In this document: positions 1 to 12,110 of the stretch, piece by piece
Position numbering within the stretch: the first letter of the stretch is position 1
Layout: the number at the start of each line of letters is the position of its first letter
Source: JANOBD01 sp031411495
GTDB lineage: Bacteria > Planctomycetota > Phycisphaerae > Tepidisphaerales > Tepidisphaeraceae
Length of the DNA stretch: 64,000 bases
Assembly (NCBI GenBank): GCA_031411495.1
Contig: JANOBD010000081.1
Location: 1 to 64,000, forward strand
Direction: 5' to 3'
Notes under the pieces: model-generated
Told to the model about the DNA's origin: nothing
Seen by the model: the letters and a program-made list of their open reading frames with translations, nothing else
Databases searched by the model: none
Position numbers and translations under genes: made by a program

Positions 1-237
1 TTGTGATTTGACGCGTCGATGGAACTGCGAGACCGAGGGCAGGTGCCTGGGCCGGAAGAGGCTGTGATAGTTGGCGCGGTCGCAGGCCCACCTCATCGCG
101 CGGTCATGATGCACGGCCCAGAAGTACATTGCGACGATGAGCCGATCGGAGTAGGTTTGGCGCCGATCCGGCTTGAGCCTTCGCGTCGCTCTGCAAATAG
201 ATTGATAGACGATTCGCCAGCACTGATTCTGATCCAT
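1..237 (-). CDS. Transposase, N-terminal part (runs off the window)
   Basis: An open frame on the minus strand starts with ATG at 237 (GAGG lies about 8 bases before it) and stays open to base 1, so only the first 79 residues are present. The segment YSDRLIVAMYFWAVHHDRAM, followed by a tryptophan/cysteine-containing WACDRANY and a SLFRPRHLPS block, is the helical N-terminus I associate with DDE transposases of IS4-like elements in planctomycetes. The catalytic DDE core would lie left of the window, so activity cannot be judged. Family assignment is from recognised sequence style only. Confidence 0.7.
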   Translation of the reverse strand, partial: MDQNQCWRIVYQSICRATRRLKPDRRQTYSDRLIVAMYFWAVHHDRAMRWACDRANYHSLFRPRHLPSVSQFHRRVKSQ

Positions 238-771
238 ACTTGCCTCGAAGAACTTGGTCGTGTGACCGGTTGTAGAACTCGATGCAAGTGTGGATCAGAT
301 CAGTGAATGGCGCAAGCGCAGGAATCTGATGCGCGCAATGCTGACGGATTTTGTGCGTACCGTTCACTCTCCCGCACGACGCGGGAGTACCCGAGTCGTG
401 GCACCCGGCTGGCCGCTGACCGATCTCGCGCACCTCACAGGTCAGTACACGAGTGGGGCACCCGGCGGAAGCCTCGCACTACCCGGTGCGCGGATCGCGG
501 GATCTTCTTGACGCCGAGGTCACAATGCGGGGATGGTGATGGGCTGATTTTGTCGGCGGGCGGAATTGCGCGCCGGCGAAGCTCTTTGCCAAGTGAATAC
601 GGCGATCGAAAAGCGGTGCGGTGAGTTGCTCAGAAGTACCCAAAATGTCCCACGTCGGAGCATTTTCGGCTGCCCAGACTCACAAGAGCGGAGCAGTCAT
701 TCAAAAGGGTTGGTCCTTCAAAACCGTCGGAGTCTTTGCTGTAATCAAGCGTTCGCGAATCCACTTTCCAT
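238..771. other. Non-coding stretch between transposase and acetyltransferase, with short repeats
   Basis: No convincing gene. Bases 369-387 form a hairpin (CTCCCGC, 5-base loop, GCGGGAG). Just after it two direct copies of a CGAGT..GGCACCCGGC word occur at about 393-409 and 450-465, with CTGACC and GGTCAG facing each other between them. This may be the outer end or the insertion surroundings of the neighbouring transposon. No terminal inverted repeat could be delimited because the other end of the element is outside the window. Confidence 0.4.
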
Positions 772-1398
772 TCACACCATCGGCCTTGCCGGCACGCCGA
801 CGACGCGCACGCCATCAGGCACGTCGCGGATGACGACCGCACCCGCCCCTACGACCGCGCCAGTGCCTACAGACCGACACTGAATGACTTTGCTGCCGAG
901 CCCGATGAACGCATCCGGTCCGATCTGCACCCGGCCGGCGAGGACTGCGCCAGGCGCGATGTGTGCGCCGTCGCCGATGACGCACTCGTGATCGACCCGG
1001 CAGCCGGTGTTGAGAATCACGCTGTCGCCGATCGTCGCATCGGTGCAGACGATCGCGCCGGCGCACACGACGATGTTGCGGCCGAGGACGGCGCGCGGCG
1101 AGATCGAAGCGGCGGGGTGGATCGCGTTGATGGCATCCAGGCCGGCAGCGTCGATCTCGGCGCGGTACTTGCGGCGGACGCGATTGTCGCCGATCGCCAC
1201 CACCGCGCCGCGGACCCGCTGCTGCCTGAGCCTTGAAAGCAGATTGACCGGGCCAAGCACTTCGATGCCGTACAGGTGGGTACCCGCGAGTGCCGGATCG
1301 GCATCGAGAATGCCCACGACGCGGTGCTGGCCGGAACAGAGGAGGATGTCCAGCACGACCCGCCCGTGTCCGCCTGCGCCAATGACGACGACTTCCAT
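772..1398 (-). CDS. Sugar O-/N-acetyltransferase, NeuD/PglD type
   Basis: 208 residues, the usual length for the NeuD/PglD family. An N-terminal nucleotide-sugar binding fold starts with VVVIGAGGHGRVVLDIL (residues 3-20). From about residue 95 on there are hexapeptide repeats of a left-handed beta helix (ISPRAVLG, VCTDATIG, VILNTGCRVDHECVIGDG, IAPGAVLAG). The His in VDHECVIGD matches the catalytic base position of the family. It would transfer an acetyl group from acetyl-CoA to an amino or hydroxyl group of a nucleotide-activated sugar for surface glycans. It stands alone here, 39 bases downstream of the efflux fusion-protein gene on the same strand, with no sugar-biosynthesis neighbours, so the substrate is unknown. 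Confidence 0.85.
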   Translation of the reverse strand: MEVVVIGAGGHGRVVLDILLCSGQHRVVGILDADPALAGTHLYGIEVLGPVNLLSRLRQQRVRGAVVAIGDNRVRRKYRAEIDAAGLDAINAIHPAASISPRAVLGRNIVVCAGAIVCTDATIGDSVILNTGCRVDHECVIGDGAHIAPGAVLAGRVQIGPDAFIGLGSKVIQCRSVGTGAVVGAGAVVIRDVPDGVRVVGVPARPMV

Positions 1399-1437
1399 GC
1401 AGATATCTTCGACAGAAACGGCGCGGCCACAACAGGC

Positions 1438-2679
1438 TCAGTCCTGCGTGACGGTGACGGGGAGCTTGTCGGCCAGGCGCGCCAGACCGCTGACGATCGC
1501 CTGCGAAGCGCCGCCGAGATCGCCTTCGACGACGACGCGGTCCTTCGACTGTTCGATCACGACGACCGAGTTCTGAACCGCGACGCCATCGCCGAGGGTG
1601 AAGACCTTGTCGAGCCCGGCAAAGCTGTAGAGGGCGGCCGGCGGAACGATGCTGACGTCGTTTCGCTTGCCGACGGTAATCGTTCCCCGCGCGAACGATC
1701 CGGGATGAAGCGTTTGCGATGCATTGTCGAAGGTCACTTCGACCTGGAACGTGCGGCTGTTTTCATCGATCGAGGAACCGACCCGCGACACCTGCCCGGT
1801 GGCGGTGTTCGTGCTCGACTCGACGCGCAGCCTCACCGGCTGGCCCTGCTTCACGTCGCCGGCGTAGCGCTCCGGGACGGCCGCGCGGAGCTTCACCCGC
1901 TGGTCGGCGATCAATTTGTACATCGTCGTGCCGGACTGGACGAGCTCGCCGATGTTCACGTGCCGTTCGGCGATCGCCCACTTCGTTCCCGGCGACATCT
2001 CCTGCGATTGCGGCGCGCGAACGGTCGTGTCGTCGAGCTGCTGCTGCGCGATCCGCGCCGCTGCGTCGAGTGACTTCGCAGAGGCCAGGGTCGACTTCGC
2101 GTCGAGAATCGCCACGTCGTAGTCGCGTTGGAAGACCCGATATTGAGTCTCGATGTCGGCGTAATCCTGTTCGCTGATGAGTGGCGGTGTCTGTTTGTAA
2201 AGCTGGCTCGCCCGATCGAGCCGTGCCTTGGCATTTTCGGTCTGCACGGCGGCGCGCTGGACGGTCGCCACCGTCGCCGGATCGAAAGCCTCCGGCGGAA
2301 GCTGCGACAGGCCGAGCTTTGCCAGCGCTTCGCCGAGCGCGAGCCGCTTCTGCTCGAGCGCGAACCGGTAATCGGTCTGATCGACCTGGGCGAGCACCGC
2401 GCCCGGATCGACGCGGTCTCCGATGTCCGCGACCACCGCCACGACCCGGCCGGCCGACTTGGAGCTGATAACCGCTTCCTCTTCGCCGAACAGGGTTCCG
2501 GTCACTTCCACGGTCTTGTCGATGCTGCCGCGGGTAATGGGCATGACCTTCACGGCGACGGGATCGACGGGTTTTGTCGTGGCATTGCGGGAGGGCTCGC
2601 GCGTGCCGTCGCAACCGGTCGCAACGATTGTCGCGACGCAGGCGGCTGCAAAAAAGATCGGGATTGACCGGCACTTCAT
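1438..2679 (-). CDS. RND efflux membrane fusion protein (HlyD/AcrA type lipoprotein)
   Basis: Periplasmic adaptor linking the inner-membrane RND pump (4720-7914) to the TolC-like protein (3331-4716). The N-terminus is a lipoprotein signal ending in VATGC, so it is probably anchored by a lipidated Cys. Then come the split biotinyl-lipoyl halves (VEVTGTLFGEEEAVISSKSA, and a later VNIGELVQSG), a coiled-coil hairpin (about 100-210), a beta-barrel (VPERYAGDVKQGQPVRLRV) and a membrane-proximal domain. I chose ATG 2679 because the residues that follow (MKCRSIP) begin a natural signal peptide; ATG 2691 is an in-frame alternative adding four residues. It is transcribed divergently from the regulator gene, which is unusual because adaptor and pump are normally in one operon. 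Confidence 0.9.
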   Translation of the reverse strand: MKCRSIPIFFAAACVATIVATGCDGTREPSRNATTKPVDPVAVKVMPITRGSIDKTVEVTGTLFGEEEAVISSKSAGRVVAVVADIGDRVDPGAVLAQVDQTDYRFALEQKRLALGEALAKLGLSQLPPEAFDPATVATVQRAAVQTENAKARLDRASQLYKQTPPLISEQDYADIETQYRVFQRDYDVAILDAKSTLASAKSLDAAARIAQQQLDDTTVRAPQSQEMSPGTKWAIAERHVNIGELVQSGTTMYKLIADQRVKLRAAVPERYAGDVKQGQPVRLRVESSTNTATGQVSRVGSSIDENSRTFQVEVTFDNASQTLHPGSFARGTITVGKRNDVSIVPPAALYSFAGLDKVFTLGDGVAVQNSVVVIEQSKDRVVVEGDLGGASQAIVSGLARLADKLPVTVTQD

Positions 2680-2722
2680 ATCGCCTACCATTCTCCGTCA
2701 ATACTGACGAGTCGGTTTTGGC

Positions 2723-2741
2723 GCATGGTATGGGCCCATGC
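2723..2741. promoter_or_regulatory. Candidate TetR operator in the divergent promoter region
   Basis: An inverted repeat GCATGG - 7 bases - CCATGC lies in the 82-base gap between the divergent fusion-protein and TetR genes, 20 bases before the TetR start. TetR-family repressors typically bind such palindromes in the intergenic region they share with their target. The role is inferred from position and symmetry only. Confidence 0.4.
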
Positions 2742-2761
2742 CGGCTTGAGGCAAGCGTGAC

Positions 2762-3334
2762 ATGCAGAGACCCGACGAAGAAAAGCGAAAAACGATCCTG
2801 CGCGTCGCGCGAGACCTCTTTTCCCGAAAGCCTTACCACGAGGTCTTGCTGGACGACGTCGCCGCCGCCGCCCGCGTTGGCAAGGGGACGCTTTACATCT
2901 ATTTTGAAAGCAAGGATCACCTCTATCTCGAACTGGTGACGGAAGCGTTCGATGTGCTGCTGGACGATATCGACGAGCGCATCCGCGCCGATGCCGAGTC
3001 AAACTGGAAGCTGCTGGAGGACTTAATCGCACTCCTGGCCAAATGGATGGCGAAACATCCGACCATGTTCGACCTGATGGGCAGCAATATCCACCCGGTC
3101 CGGCGCGATGCGCTCAAACAGCGGCGGCGGCGACTGGGCGTCTGCTTCGAGGCCGTGCTGCGGCGCGGCGTGGAAGCGGGCGAGATCGTGGATGCGCAGC
3201 CCGAACTCACGGCGCAGTTCATCCCGGCAATGGTTCGCTCCGGCGTCGTCTACGGCCGGCGCGGACTGAAGGCGGATGACATCGCCAGCCAGGTGGTGAC
3301 GCTGCTGACCCGCGGCGTCAGGGGGCGTTCATGA
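2762..3334 (+). CDS. TetR/AcrR family transcriptional regulator of the efflux operon
   Basis: 190 residues, normal for the family. The N-terminal helix-turn-helix is clear: RDLFSRKPYHEVLLDDVAAA, then ARVGKGTLYIYFESKDHLY (residues 17-57), the classic TetR recognition helix 'GTLYxYFxSKDxL'. The C-terminal ligand domain (about 60-190) is variable, as expected. Its stop overlaps the start of the outer membrane factor gene (ATGA), so regulator, outer membrane factor and pump are almost surely co-transcribed and translationally coupled. It probably represses its own operon and the divergent adaptor gene until a pump substrate binds. Confidence 0.9.
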   Translation: MQRPDEEKRKTILRVARDLFSRKPYHEVLLDDVAAAARVGKGTLYIYFESKDHLYLELVTEAFDVLLDDIDERIRADAESNWKLLEDLIALLAKWMAKHPTMFDLMGSNIHPVRRDALKQRRRRLGVCFEAVLRRGVEAGEIVDAQPELTAQFIPAMVRSGVVYGRRGLKADDIASQVVTLLTRGVRGRS

Positions 3335-4716
3335 TCCGCCGTCTGACGTTGACAGCGACGCTCGCGCTCGCGATCGCCGGTTGCGCCCATTCACCTCCCG
3401 AGGATGCGCGTCGCTATCGAGAAATCCTCGACACCAATACGCCCGACCTCGCGTTTACTCCCGGACAGCCACTGTCGCTTTCGGATTCGCTCGCGCTTGC
3501 GAATCGCGCGAGTGAATCGCTCTCGATCCAGGGCGAGTCCTATCTGCGCGCAATCTACGACAAGCGCCGCGCCATCGCCGCCATCCTGCCGAGCGCGAAC
3601 CTCTCGCCGAGCTACCGGATTCGCCAGGGCGCCAGCGGCAGGGGATATGACGCCGACCTGGATATCCCGGTCGATGCAGAACTCGTCGTCTTCGACGCGA
3701 ATCAGAACGTCAACGCGTACTGGCGAGACGTCTACCTGATCGAGCGGGAGCGCGATCGCCTGCTCGAGGCGCAGGAGTCGCTGCTGTTCGATGTTGCACA
3801 GGTTTACTACTCGATCGCGCGCGCCGAGGCGCGGGTGAGGGTGCTGGAAAGCTCCCTGCAGGTGCAGGGCGAACGGCTCCGCGACACGCAGGGGCGGCAG
3901 AAGGCCGGCACGGCACGCCCGCTCGACGTATCGCAGACGGCGGCTCAATACGCGGCCACGCGCGTGCAATGGATCGAAGCGCAGCGACTGGTCGGCGACG
4001 GCCGGGCATCCCTCGCCGAGTTGCTCAACGAGCGCGTGCAGCAGTCGCCTCTGATCGACGGATTCGTGCCGGGTGACGCGATCTCGCCCTACGAGGTCCA
4101 GATCGAGACGGCACAGACCCACCGCAGCCAACTCGCCGCCGCCGAGCGGTCGATCGTGGCGGCGCAGCGCGATTTGCGCGTCGCGATCGGCGCCTACTAT
4201 CCGCGCGTGTCACTCGATTTCTCGGCATTTCTTTACCGCGAGTCGGTTCCCGATGCCCGCACCTGGGAGGGCCTGCTCTCGGTCTCCTTTCCGATCTTTT
4301 CGGGTGGCCGGATCGATGCGGACGTGCGTACCGCCTGGAGCTTTCTGCGCGAAGCGCAACTCGTTGAAGCGCAGGCGCGGCGAAGCGTTTCGCGCGAAAT
4401 CGATCAATCGATTCGCAACCTGAAGGCCTCTCACGATCGAATTGCCGAACTGCAGGTGCAGCTCCAGGCGGCGACCGATGCGTTTACCCAGGCCGATGCA
4501 TCGTACAAGGCGGGCCTCGCGACGAATCTCGAGCGCGTCACCGCGCAGGACGCGATGCTGCAGGCGCAGCTCGCATTGGCGACGGAGACCATCGACCAGA
4601 AAACCCTCTGGCTCGCGCTTCTAAAGGCCAATGGCACGCTGCGCGAAACGTTGCTCGACCAGCGTGCAATGCCGACCCCCTCGCCGGCCGATCCCAACTC
4701 ACAGGAACCGGGGTGA
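3331..4716 (+). CDS. TolC/OprM-like outer membrane efflux protein
   Basis: 461 residues. The N-terminus is a lipoprotein signal with lipobox IAGC (Cys18), as in OprM/CusC-type factors. Two long repeats rich in Ala, Arg, Gln and Leu follow, with the coiled-coil hallmarks of the outer membrane efflux protein family: ALANRASESLSIQGESYLRA and the SFPIFSGGRIDADVRTAW segment that precedes the second helical hairpin (about 325-415). It forms the trimeric channel through the outer membrane for the pump encoded next. The start overlaps the TetR stop by 4 bases and the stop is 3 bases before the pump gene. Confidence 0.9.
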   Translation: MIRRLTLTATLALAIAGCAHSPPEDARRYREILDTNTPDLAFTPGQPLSLSDSLALANRASESLSIQGESYLRAIYDKRRAIAAILPSANLSPSYRIRQGASGRGYDADLDIPVDAELVVFDANQNVNAYWRDVYLIERERDRLLEAQESLLFDVAQVYYSIARAEARVRVLESSLQVQGERLRDTQGRQKAGTARPLDVSQTAAQYAATRVQWIEAQRLVGDGRASLAELLNERVQQSPLIDGFVPGDAISPYEVQIETAQTHRSQLAAAERSIVAAQRDLRVAIGAYYPRVSLDFSAFLYRESVPDARTWEGLLSVSFPIFSGGRIDADVRTAWSFLREAQLVEAQARRSVSREIDQSIRNLKASHDRIAELQVQLQAATDAFTQADASYKAGLATNLERVTAQDAMLQAQLALATETIDQKTLWLALLKANGTLRETLLDQRAMPTPSPADPNSQEPG

Positions 4717-4719
4717 TCC

Positions 4720-7914
<3,195 letters not shown>

Positions 7915-7972
7915 GGACTTCCCCCGACGTTCAGGCCATCCGCTTTGCATTAAATAAATCAGTTCCAGTAGT

Positions 7973-8000
7973 GGGACAAAGTCGTCCCGCTGCAGGGACG
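7973..8000 (+). promoter_or_regulatory. Alternating hairpins in the leader of the glycosyltransferase gene
   Basis: GGGAC (7973-7977) can pair with GTCCC (7984-7988), while CGTCCC (7983-7988) can instead pair with GGGACG (7995-8000). The two stems are mutually exclusive and lie 54 bases before the likely start codon, downstream of an AT-rich tract (7945-7962). This could be a simple attenuator-like leader or chance. Confidence 0.25.
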
Positions 8001-8053
8001 TCTCGTATGCCGGCCAATCGCGCCGTGTGTCGAATCAAACCGAAAGGCCCCGC

Positions 8054-10393
8054 GTGTCCGCCGAAAACAAACATCAACGCCCCATCGGAACGATGGCCCT
8101 GCTTGGCAGCTACACCCCGCGAAAGTGCGGCATCGCGACTTTCACCAAAGACCTCCGCGACGCGCTTTCCATCGAACTCTCTCCCGGCACAACCCGCGTG
8201 CTCGCCATGGATGACGGCGCAGAGAGCTACGACTATCCATCCGAAGTCCATTTCGAGATCCCCCAACACAAACAGTCCGCGTACCGACCTGCCGCCGAGA
8301 TGCTCAACATCAATGAAGTTGATGTCTGCTGCATTCAGCATGAGTACGGGATCTACGGCGGAAATGACGGCTCCCACGTGCTCGACTTCGCGCGCGACCT
8401 GCGGATGCCGATAATCACGACCCTCCACACCGTTCTGCCCGACCCATCACCCGGCCAGCGGACAGTGCTTCGGGAAATCATTCGCGTCAGCGATCGCGTC
8501 GTGGTGATGAGCCAGTGTGCCGAGCAGATCCTGACGAGCACTTACGGCGCTCGGTCGAATCGAATCACGCACATCCCGCACGGCATCCCGGATGTGCCGT
8601 TCGTCGACTCGAACTTCTATAAAGACCAGTTCGATGTCGAAGGCCGAAAAGTAATCCTGACCTTCGGCCTGCTGGGCCCGGGTAAGGGGATAGAAGTCGC
8701 GATCAAAGCGATGGCGAAGGTGGTCGAGAAGCATCCGGATGCGGTTTACATCATCCTCGGCGCCACCCATCCGCACGTCCTGCGCCGCGAAGGCAATGCG
8801 TATCGCAACAGCCTCGTGCGGCTGGTGGAAGATCTGGGCCTGGAAAACAATATCCTCTTTCACAACCGGTACGTATCGCTGGCCGAATTGATTCGCTACA
8901 TCGGCGTGGCCGACATTTATGTGACACCGTATCCGAACGCTCAGCAGATCACTTCCGGCACGCTTGCCTACGCGCTGGGTGCTGGAAAGCCGGTCGTTTC
9001 AACCCCGTATCTTTACGCGAAGGAAATGCTCGCCGACGGCCGGGGCAGGTTCTTCGATTTCGGCAGCAGTGACGGACTCGCCGAGCAGGTCATCGACCTC
9101 TTTGACAACGAAACGGAACGCCACGCCATCCGCAAGCGTGCGTACGTTCACGGTCGGCCGATGATCTGGAAGAATGTCGCGCGTTCCTACATCGCACTGG
9201 CGCGACAAGTCATCGATGAACGCGACAAGTTCCCCAAACTCGTCCGCTTCCAGCGCGCCAAGGCGATCGACCTCGAAGCGACGCCCGAGCTCAACTTGGC
9301 TCACCTCCGCCGGCTTACGGACGGCGTCGGAATTCTTCAGCATGCGATCTACGCCACGCCGGATCGCAACCACGGGTACTGCATCGATGACAATTCGCGG
9401 GCGCTGATCGCATCCCTCAGCGCCTTTGATCTGACGAAAGACGAGTCGATCGTGCCGCTTGTCGATCGGTACATGTCTTTCTTGCACTATGGCTTCAACG
9501 AGGGCCAGAAGCGATTTCGCAACTTCATGACCTACGACCGTCGCTGGCTTGATGACGTGGGAAGTGAAGACGTTCACGGGCGAACGATCTGGGCACTGGG
9601 CTCGGCGGTCCGTCGGTCGCCGAGTTCGGCACTGACCGCGCTCGCGGTTCGATTGATTCAGCCGGCGGTTGAAACTGTCGAGCAGTTTACCTCGCCACGG
9701 GCCTGGGCATTCGCGCTCATCGGCATTGACGAGTATCTTCAGACCTTCAGCGGCGACACGCTCGTTCGGCGCGTGCGCAATGAACTGGCGCAGCGGCTGC
9801 ACAAGCGTTTCATTGAAAACCGCGACCCGAACTGGCCGTGGTGCGAAGATGTGCTGACCTACGACAATGCCAAGCTTCCTCACGCCTTGATCGTTGCCGG
9901 CGATGCACTCGACGACGCGGCGATGCGGCAACAAGGATTCGCTTCCCTGCAATGGCTCGTCGAGCAACAATTGGTGGGCGGCCGGGTTTCGCTGATCGGC
10001 AATCACGGCTGGCTCGATCGCAAGGGGCATCGTGCCCGTTTCGATCAACAGCCCATCGAGGCGATGGCCACGATCGAAGCGTGTGCAGCGGCGTGGCGGA
10101 TCACCCGTGAAGACGCCTGGTACGAGCGGGCCCGCAAATTCCTCGACTGGTTCATCGGCAATAACGACACGGGGAGCACGCTTTACGACCACCAGACCGG
10201 GGGTTGCCGCGACGGTTTGAATGCCGCCGGCCCGAATCAGAACCAGGGAGCGGAGTCGACACTTGCGTGGCTGATCAGCCTGCTGACAATCATGGACTTG
10301 AACCGTTTGCGCACGCTGGATGACGCAGTGGACCCGCGTGGGCCGCTCGAGGATCCGCAAATCAGTTCAAGCCCGGTCGCGACGGGTGGCTGA
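8054..10393 (+). CDS. Glycosyltransferase family 4 with C-terminal helical (alpha/alpha toroid-like) domain
   Basis: About 779 residues. The N-terminal half (to about residue 390) is a GT-B glycosyltransferase: the start motif MALLGSYTPRKCGIATFTKD, the acceptor/donor domain HIPHGIPDVPF, LTFGLLGPGKGIEVAIKAM, and the donor-binding block YVTPYPNAQQITSGTLAYAL with GAGKPVVSTPY. The C-terminal half (about 410-760) is an all-helical domain with HGYCIDDNSRALIA and repeated Trp-rich helices, resembling six-hairpin sugar enzymes. The start GTG 8054 has AAAGG 6 bases upstream; GTG 8027 is an alternative without a ribosome site. It is followed after 25 bases by a GH130-type gene, so both likely act on the same (probably mannose-containing) glycan. 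Confidence 0.82.
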   Translation: MSAENKHQRPIGTMALLGSYTPRKCGIATFTKDLRDALSIELSPGTTRVLAMDDGAESYDYPSEVHFEIPQHKQSAYRPAAEMLNINEVDVCCIQHEYGIYGGNDGSHVLDFARDLRMPIITTLHTVLPDPSPGQRTVLREIIRVSDRVVVMSQCAEQILTSTYGARSNRITHIPHGIPDVPFVDSNFYKDQFDVEGRKVILTFGLLGPGKGIEVAIKAMAKVVEKHPDAVYIILGATHPHVLRREGNAYRNSLVRLVEDLGLENNILFHNRYVSLAELIRYIGVADIYVTPYPNAQQITSGTLAYALGAGKPVVSTPYLYAKEMLADGRGRFFDFGSSDGLAEQVIDLFDNETERHAIRKRAYVHGRPMIWKNVARSYIALARQVIDERDKFPKLVRFQRAKAIDLEATPELNLAHLRRLTDGVGILQHAIYATPDRNHGYCIDDNSRALIASLSAFDLTKDESIVPLVDRYMSFLHYGFNEGQKRFRNFMTYDRRWLDDVGSEDVHGRTIWALGSAVRRSPSSALTALAVRLIQPAVETVEQFTSPRAWAFALIGIDEYLQTFSGDTLVRRVRNELAQRLHKRFIENRDPNWPWCEDVLTYDNAKLPHALIVAGDALDDAAMRQQGFASLQWLVEQQLVGGRVSLIGNHGWLDRKGHRARFDQQPIEAMATIEACAAAWRITREDAWYERARKFLDWFIGNNDTGSTLYDHQTGGCRDGLNAAGPNQNQGAESTLAWLISLLTIMDLNRLRTLDDAVDPRGPLEDPQISSSPVATGG

Positions 10394-10418
10394 CGCGCGT
10401 GAAATCGAAAGAGAACTC

Positions 10419-11945
10419 ATGTCCAAGAGCCAACCGTTGCTTCGATCCCCGGCCATTGTCGAGGATGCCGTCGCGCCCGCAGACCTGCAGCAGCCGAAAC
10501 GTCCGCCCCTGGTGAAACGCCTCCCCATCAAGCTGAAGAGCGACGACCGACGGGTGATCGTTCGGCCGTTCATCCTCGGTCCCGATCGTGTTCAGTCGCT
10601 CTTTTCGCGAATCCGGGATCTGTCTGAGGCGGAGGTCGATGCGACGCTCGCACATGTTCGCACGCTCTATGAGTCCCGCCACGACGATCTGCTTGCGACG
10701 TTTACCGAGCATTACGAGGCCGGCGCGGCGCTCATCGGCTGGAGTGATGAGTGGGCGCTCTCGCGGCGATTGCTCGCGGGTGCGTACCTGACGATGGAAT
10801 ACGCGATCGACTCGGCCGCGCTCTTCAACCCGTCGATCGTGGCGCTTCCGAACCAGAGCGGCGTCGCTCCCGATTCCCTGCGCGTCGTGCTGAGCCTCCG
10901 CGCGACTGGCGAGGGCCATGTCAGCTCGATCGTTTTTCACACTGCCACCATCGAGGGCGACGGCGACGTCGTGCTCGATCCGCCGGCGCGACAACTCACC
11001 CGCGCCCGGGTCTCCCTCCCGCGCGCGTATGCGACGACGGCGTTCAAGGATCGGCTGCAACAGATGCATGTCGACGAAACGATCGTTCGCCGCGTGTTGG
11101 AACATCTGCCCGATCCGTTCGAGTTGCCTGCACTACATGCCGTGTGTCTCGAACTGCGCTCCGCGCTCTCTGGACACGCGGATCTGGTCCGCTCGACGCA
11201 TGCGATCGAGCGGATCGCTTCCACGAACTATCGGATCGAGCTTGATGCCGACGACCAGATCAATGAGCTCGTTATCTTCCCGCTCGGGCCCGAGGAGGCT
11301 CGCGGGATCGAAGACCTGCGGCTCGTCCGCTTCGTCGACGGATCGCAGGTCACCTATTTCGGCACGTATACCGCGTATGACGGGTTCCGCATCACGCCGA
11401 TGATGCTCAGCACGACCGATTTCCGCACCTTCGAGGTGTTTTCCATCGCCGGCCCCAGCGCGATGAACAAGGGCCTCGCGCTTTTTCCGAGAAAGATCGA
11501 CGATCATTACGTGATGTGCTCGCGCATCGACGGAGAGAATCTCTTCATCGTCCGCAGCAAGAGCCTCTACTACTGGCCCGAGTCTCACCAGCTCGTCAAA
11601 CCCGAAATGCCCTGGGAGCTGTTTCAGCTCGGCAACTGCGGCAGCCCGATCGAAACCCCCGACGGCTGGCTGCTGCTCACACACGGCGTCGGGCCGATGC
11701 GGTCCTATTGCATCGGCGCGATGTTGCTGGATCTCAACGATCCGCTCAAGGTCATCGGACATCTCAAAGAGCCGCTCATCGTTCCCGATGAAGAGGAACG
11801 AGATGGGTACGTTCCCAACGTCGTCTATACCTGCGGGATGATCGAACACAACGGTAATCTCATCATCCCGTACGCGCAGGCCGACAAGAGCACCGGCGTC
11901 ACGGTCTTCGCGCTTCGCGATCTTCTTGACCGTCTTCGCAACTGA
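10419..11945 (+). CDS. GH130-family glycoside phosphorylase-like protein
   Basis: 508 residues. The region after about residue 290 has the five-bladed propeller signatures of GH130 mannoside phosphorylases: GIEDLRLVRFVDG, YTAYDG, KGLALFPRKIDDHYVMCSRI followed by DGENLF, GNCGSPIETPDGWLLLTHGVG and RDGYVPNVVYTCG. The N-terminal 250 residues are a helical extension found in the larger GH130 members. GH130 enzymes phosphorolyse or hydrolyse beta-mannosides (beta-1,4-mannosyl-glucose, beta-1,2-mannan and others). I start at ATG 10419 (MSKSQPLL), just after the glycosyltransferase stop; an earlier in-frame start would overlap that gene. Coupling to a GT4 suggests synthesis and turnover of one glycan. 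Confidence 0.85.
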   Translation: MSKSQPLLRSPAIVEDAVAPADLQQPKRPPLVKRLPIKLKSDDRRVIVRPFILGPDRVQSLFSRIRDLSEAEVDATLAHVRTLYESRHDDLLATFTEHYEAGAALIGWSDEWALSRRLLAGAYLTMEYAIDSAALFNPSIVALPNQSGVAPDSLRVVLSLRATGEGHVSSIVFHTATIEGDGDVVLDPPARQLTRARVSLPRAYATTAFKDRLQQMHVDETIVRRVLEHLPDPFELPALHAVCLELRSALSGHADLVRSTHAIERIASTNYRIELDADDQINELVIFPLGPEEARGIEDLRLVRFVDGSQVTYFGTYTAYDGFRITPMMLSTTDFRTFEVFSIAGPSAMNKGLALFPRKIDDHYVMCSRIDGENLFIVRSKSLYYWPESHQLVKPEMPWELFQLGNCGSPIETPDGWLLLTHGVGPMRSYCIGAMLLDLNDPLKVIGHLKEPLIVPDEEERDGYVPNVVYTCGMIEHNGNLIIPYAQADKSTGVTVFALRDLLDRLRN

Positions 11946-12110
11946 GACCTGATGCGCCGTCGGACAATCTCCCACGCCCTGTCGCGTAACCCAACCGACT
12001 GCCGATTTCCGCGAGTCTGTCTAGCCTACGCAACAGTCGAGTGACCGCTGCCATTGTCGGTAACGGTTCGACTCGGACAGTCAAACCCTTCCAAGTAGCG
12101 GAGAATTACT

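Noticed and set aside
630..842. Short open frame overlapping the acetyltransferase end
   Set aside because: Its first third is the acetyltransferase gene in a wrong frame and the rest has no recognisable domain.
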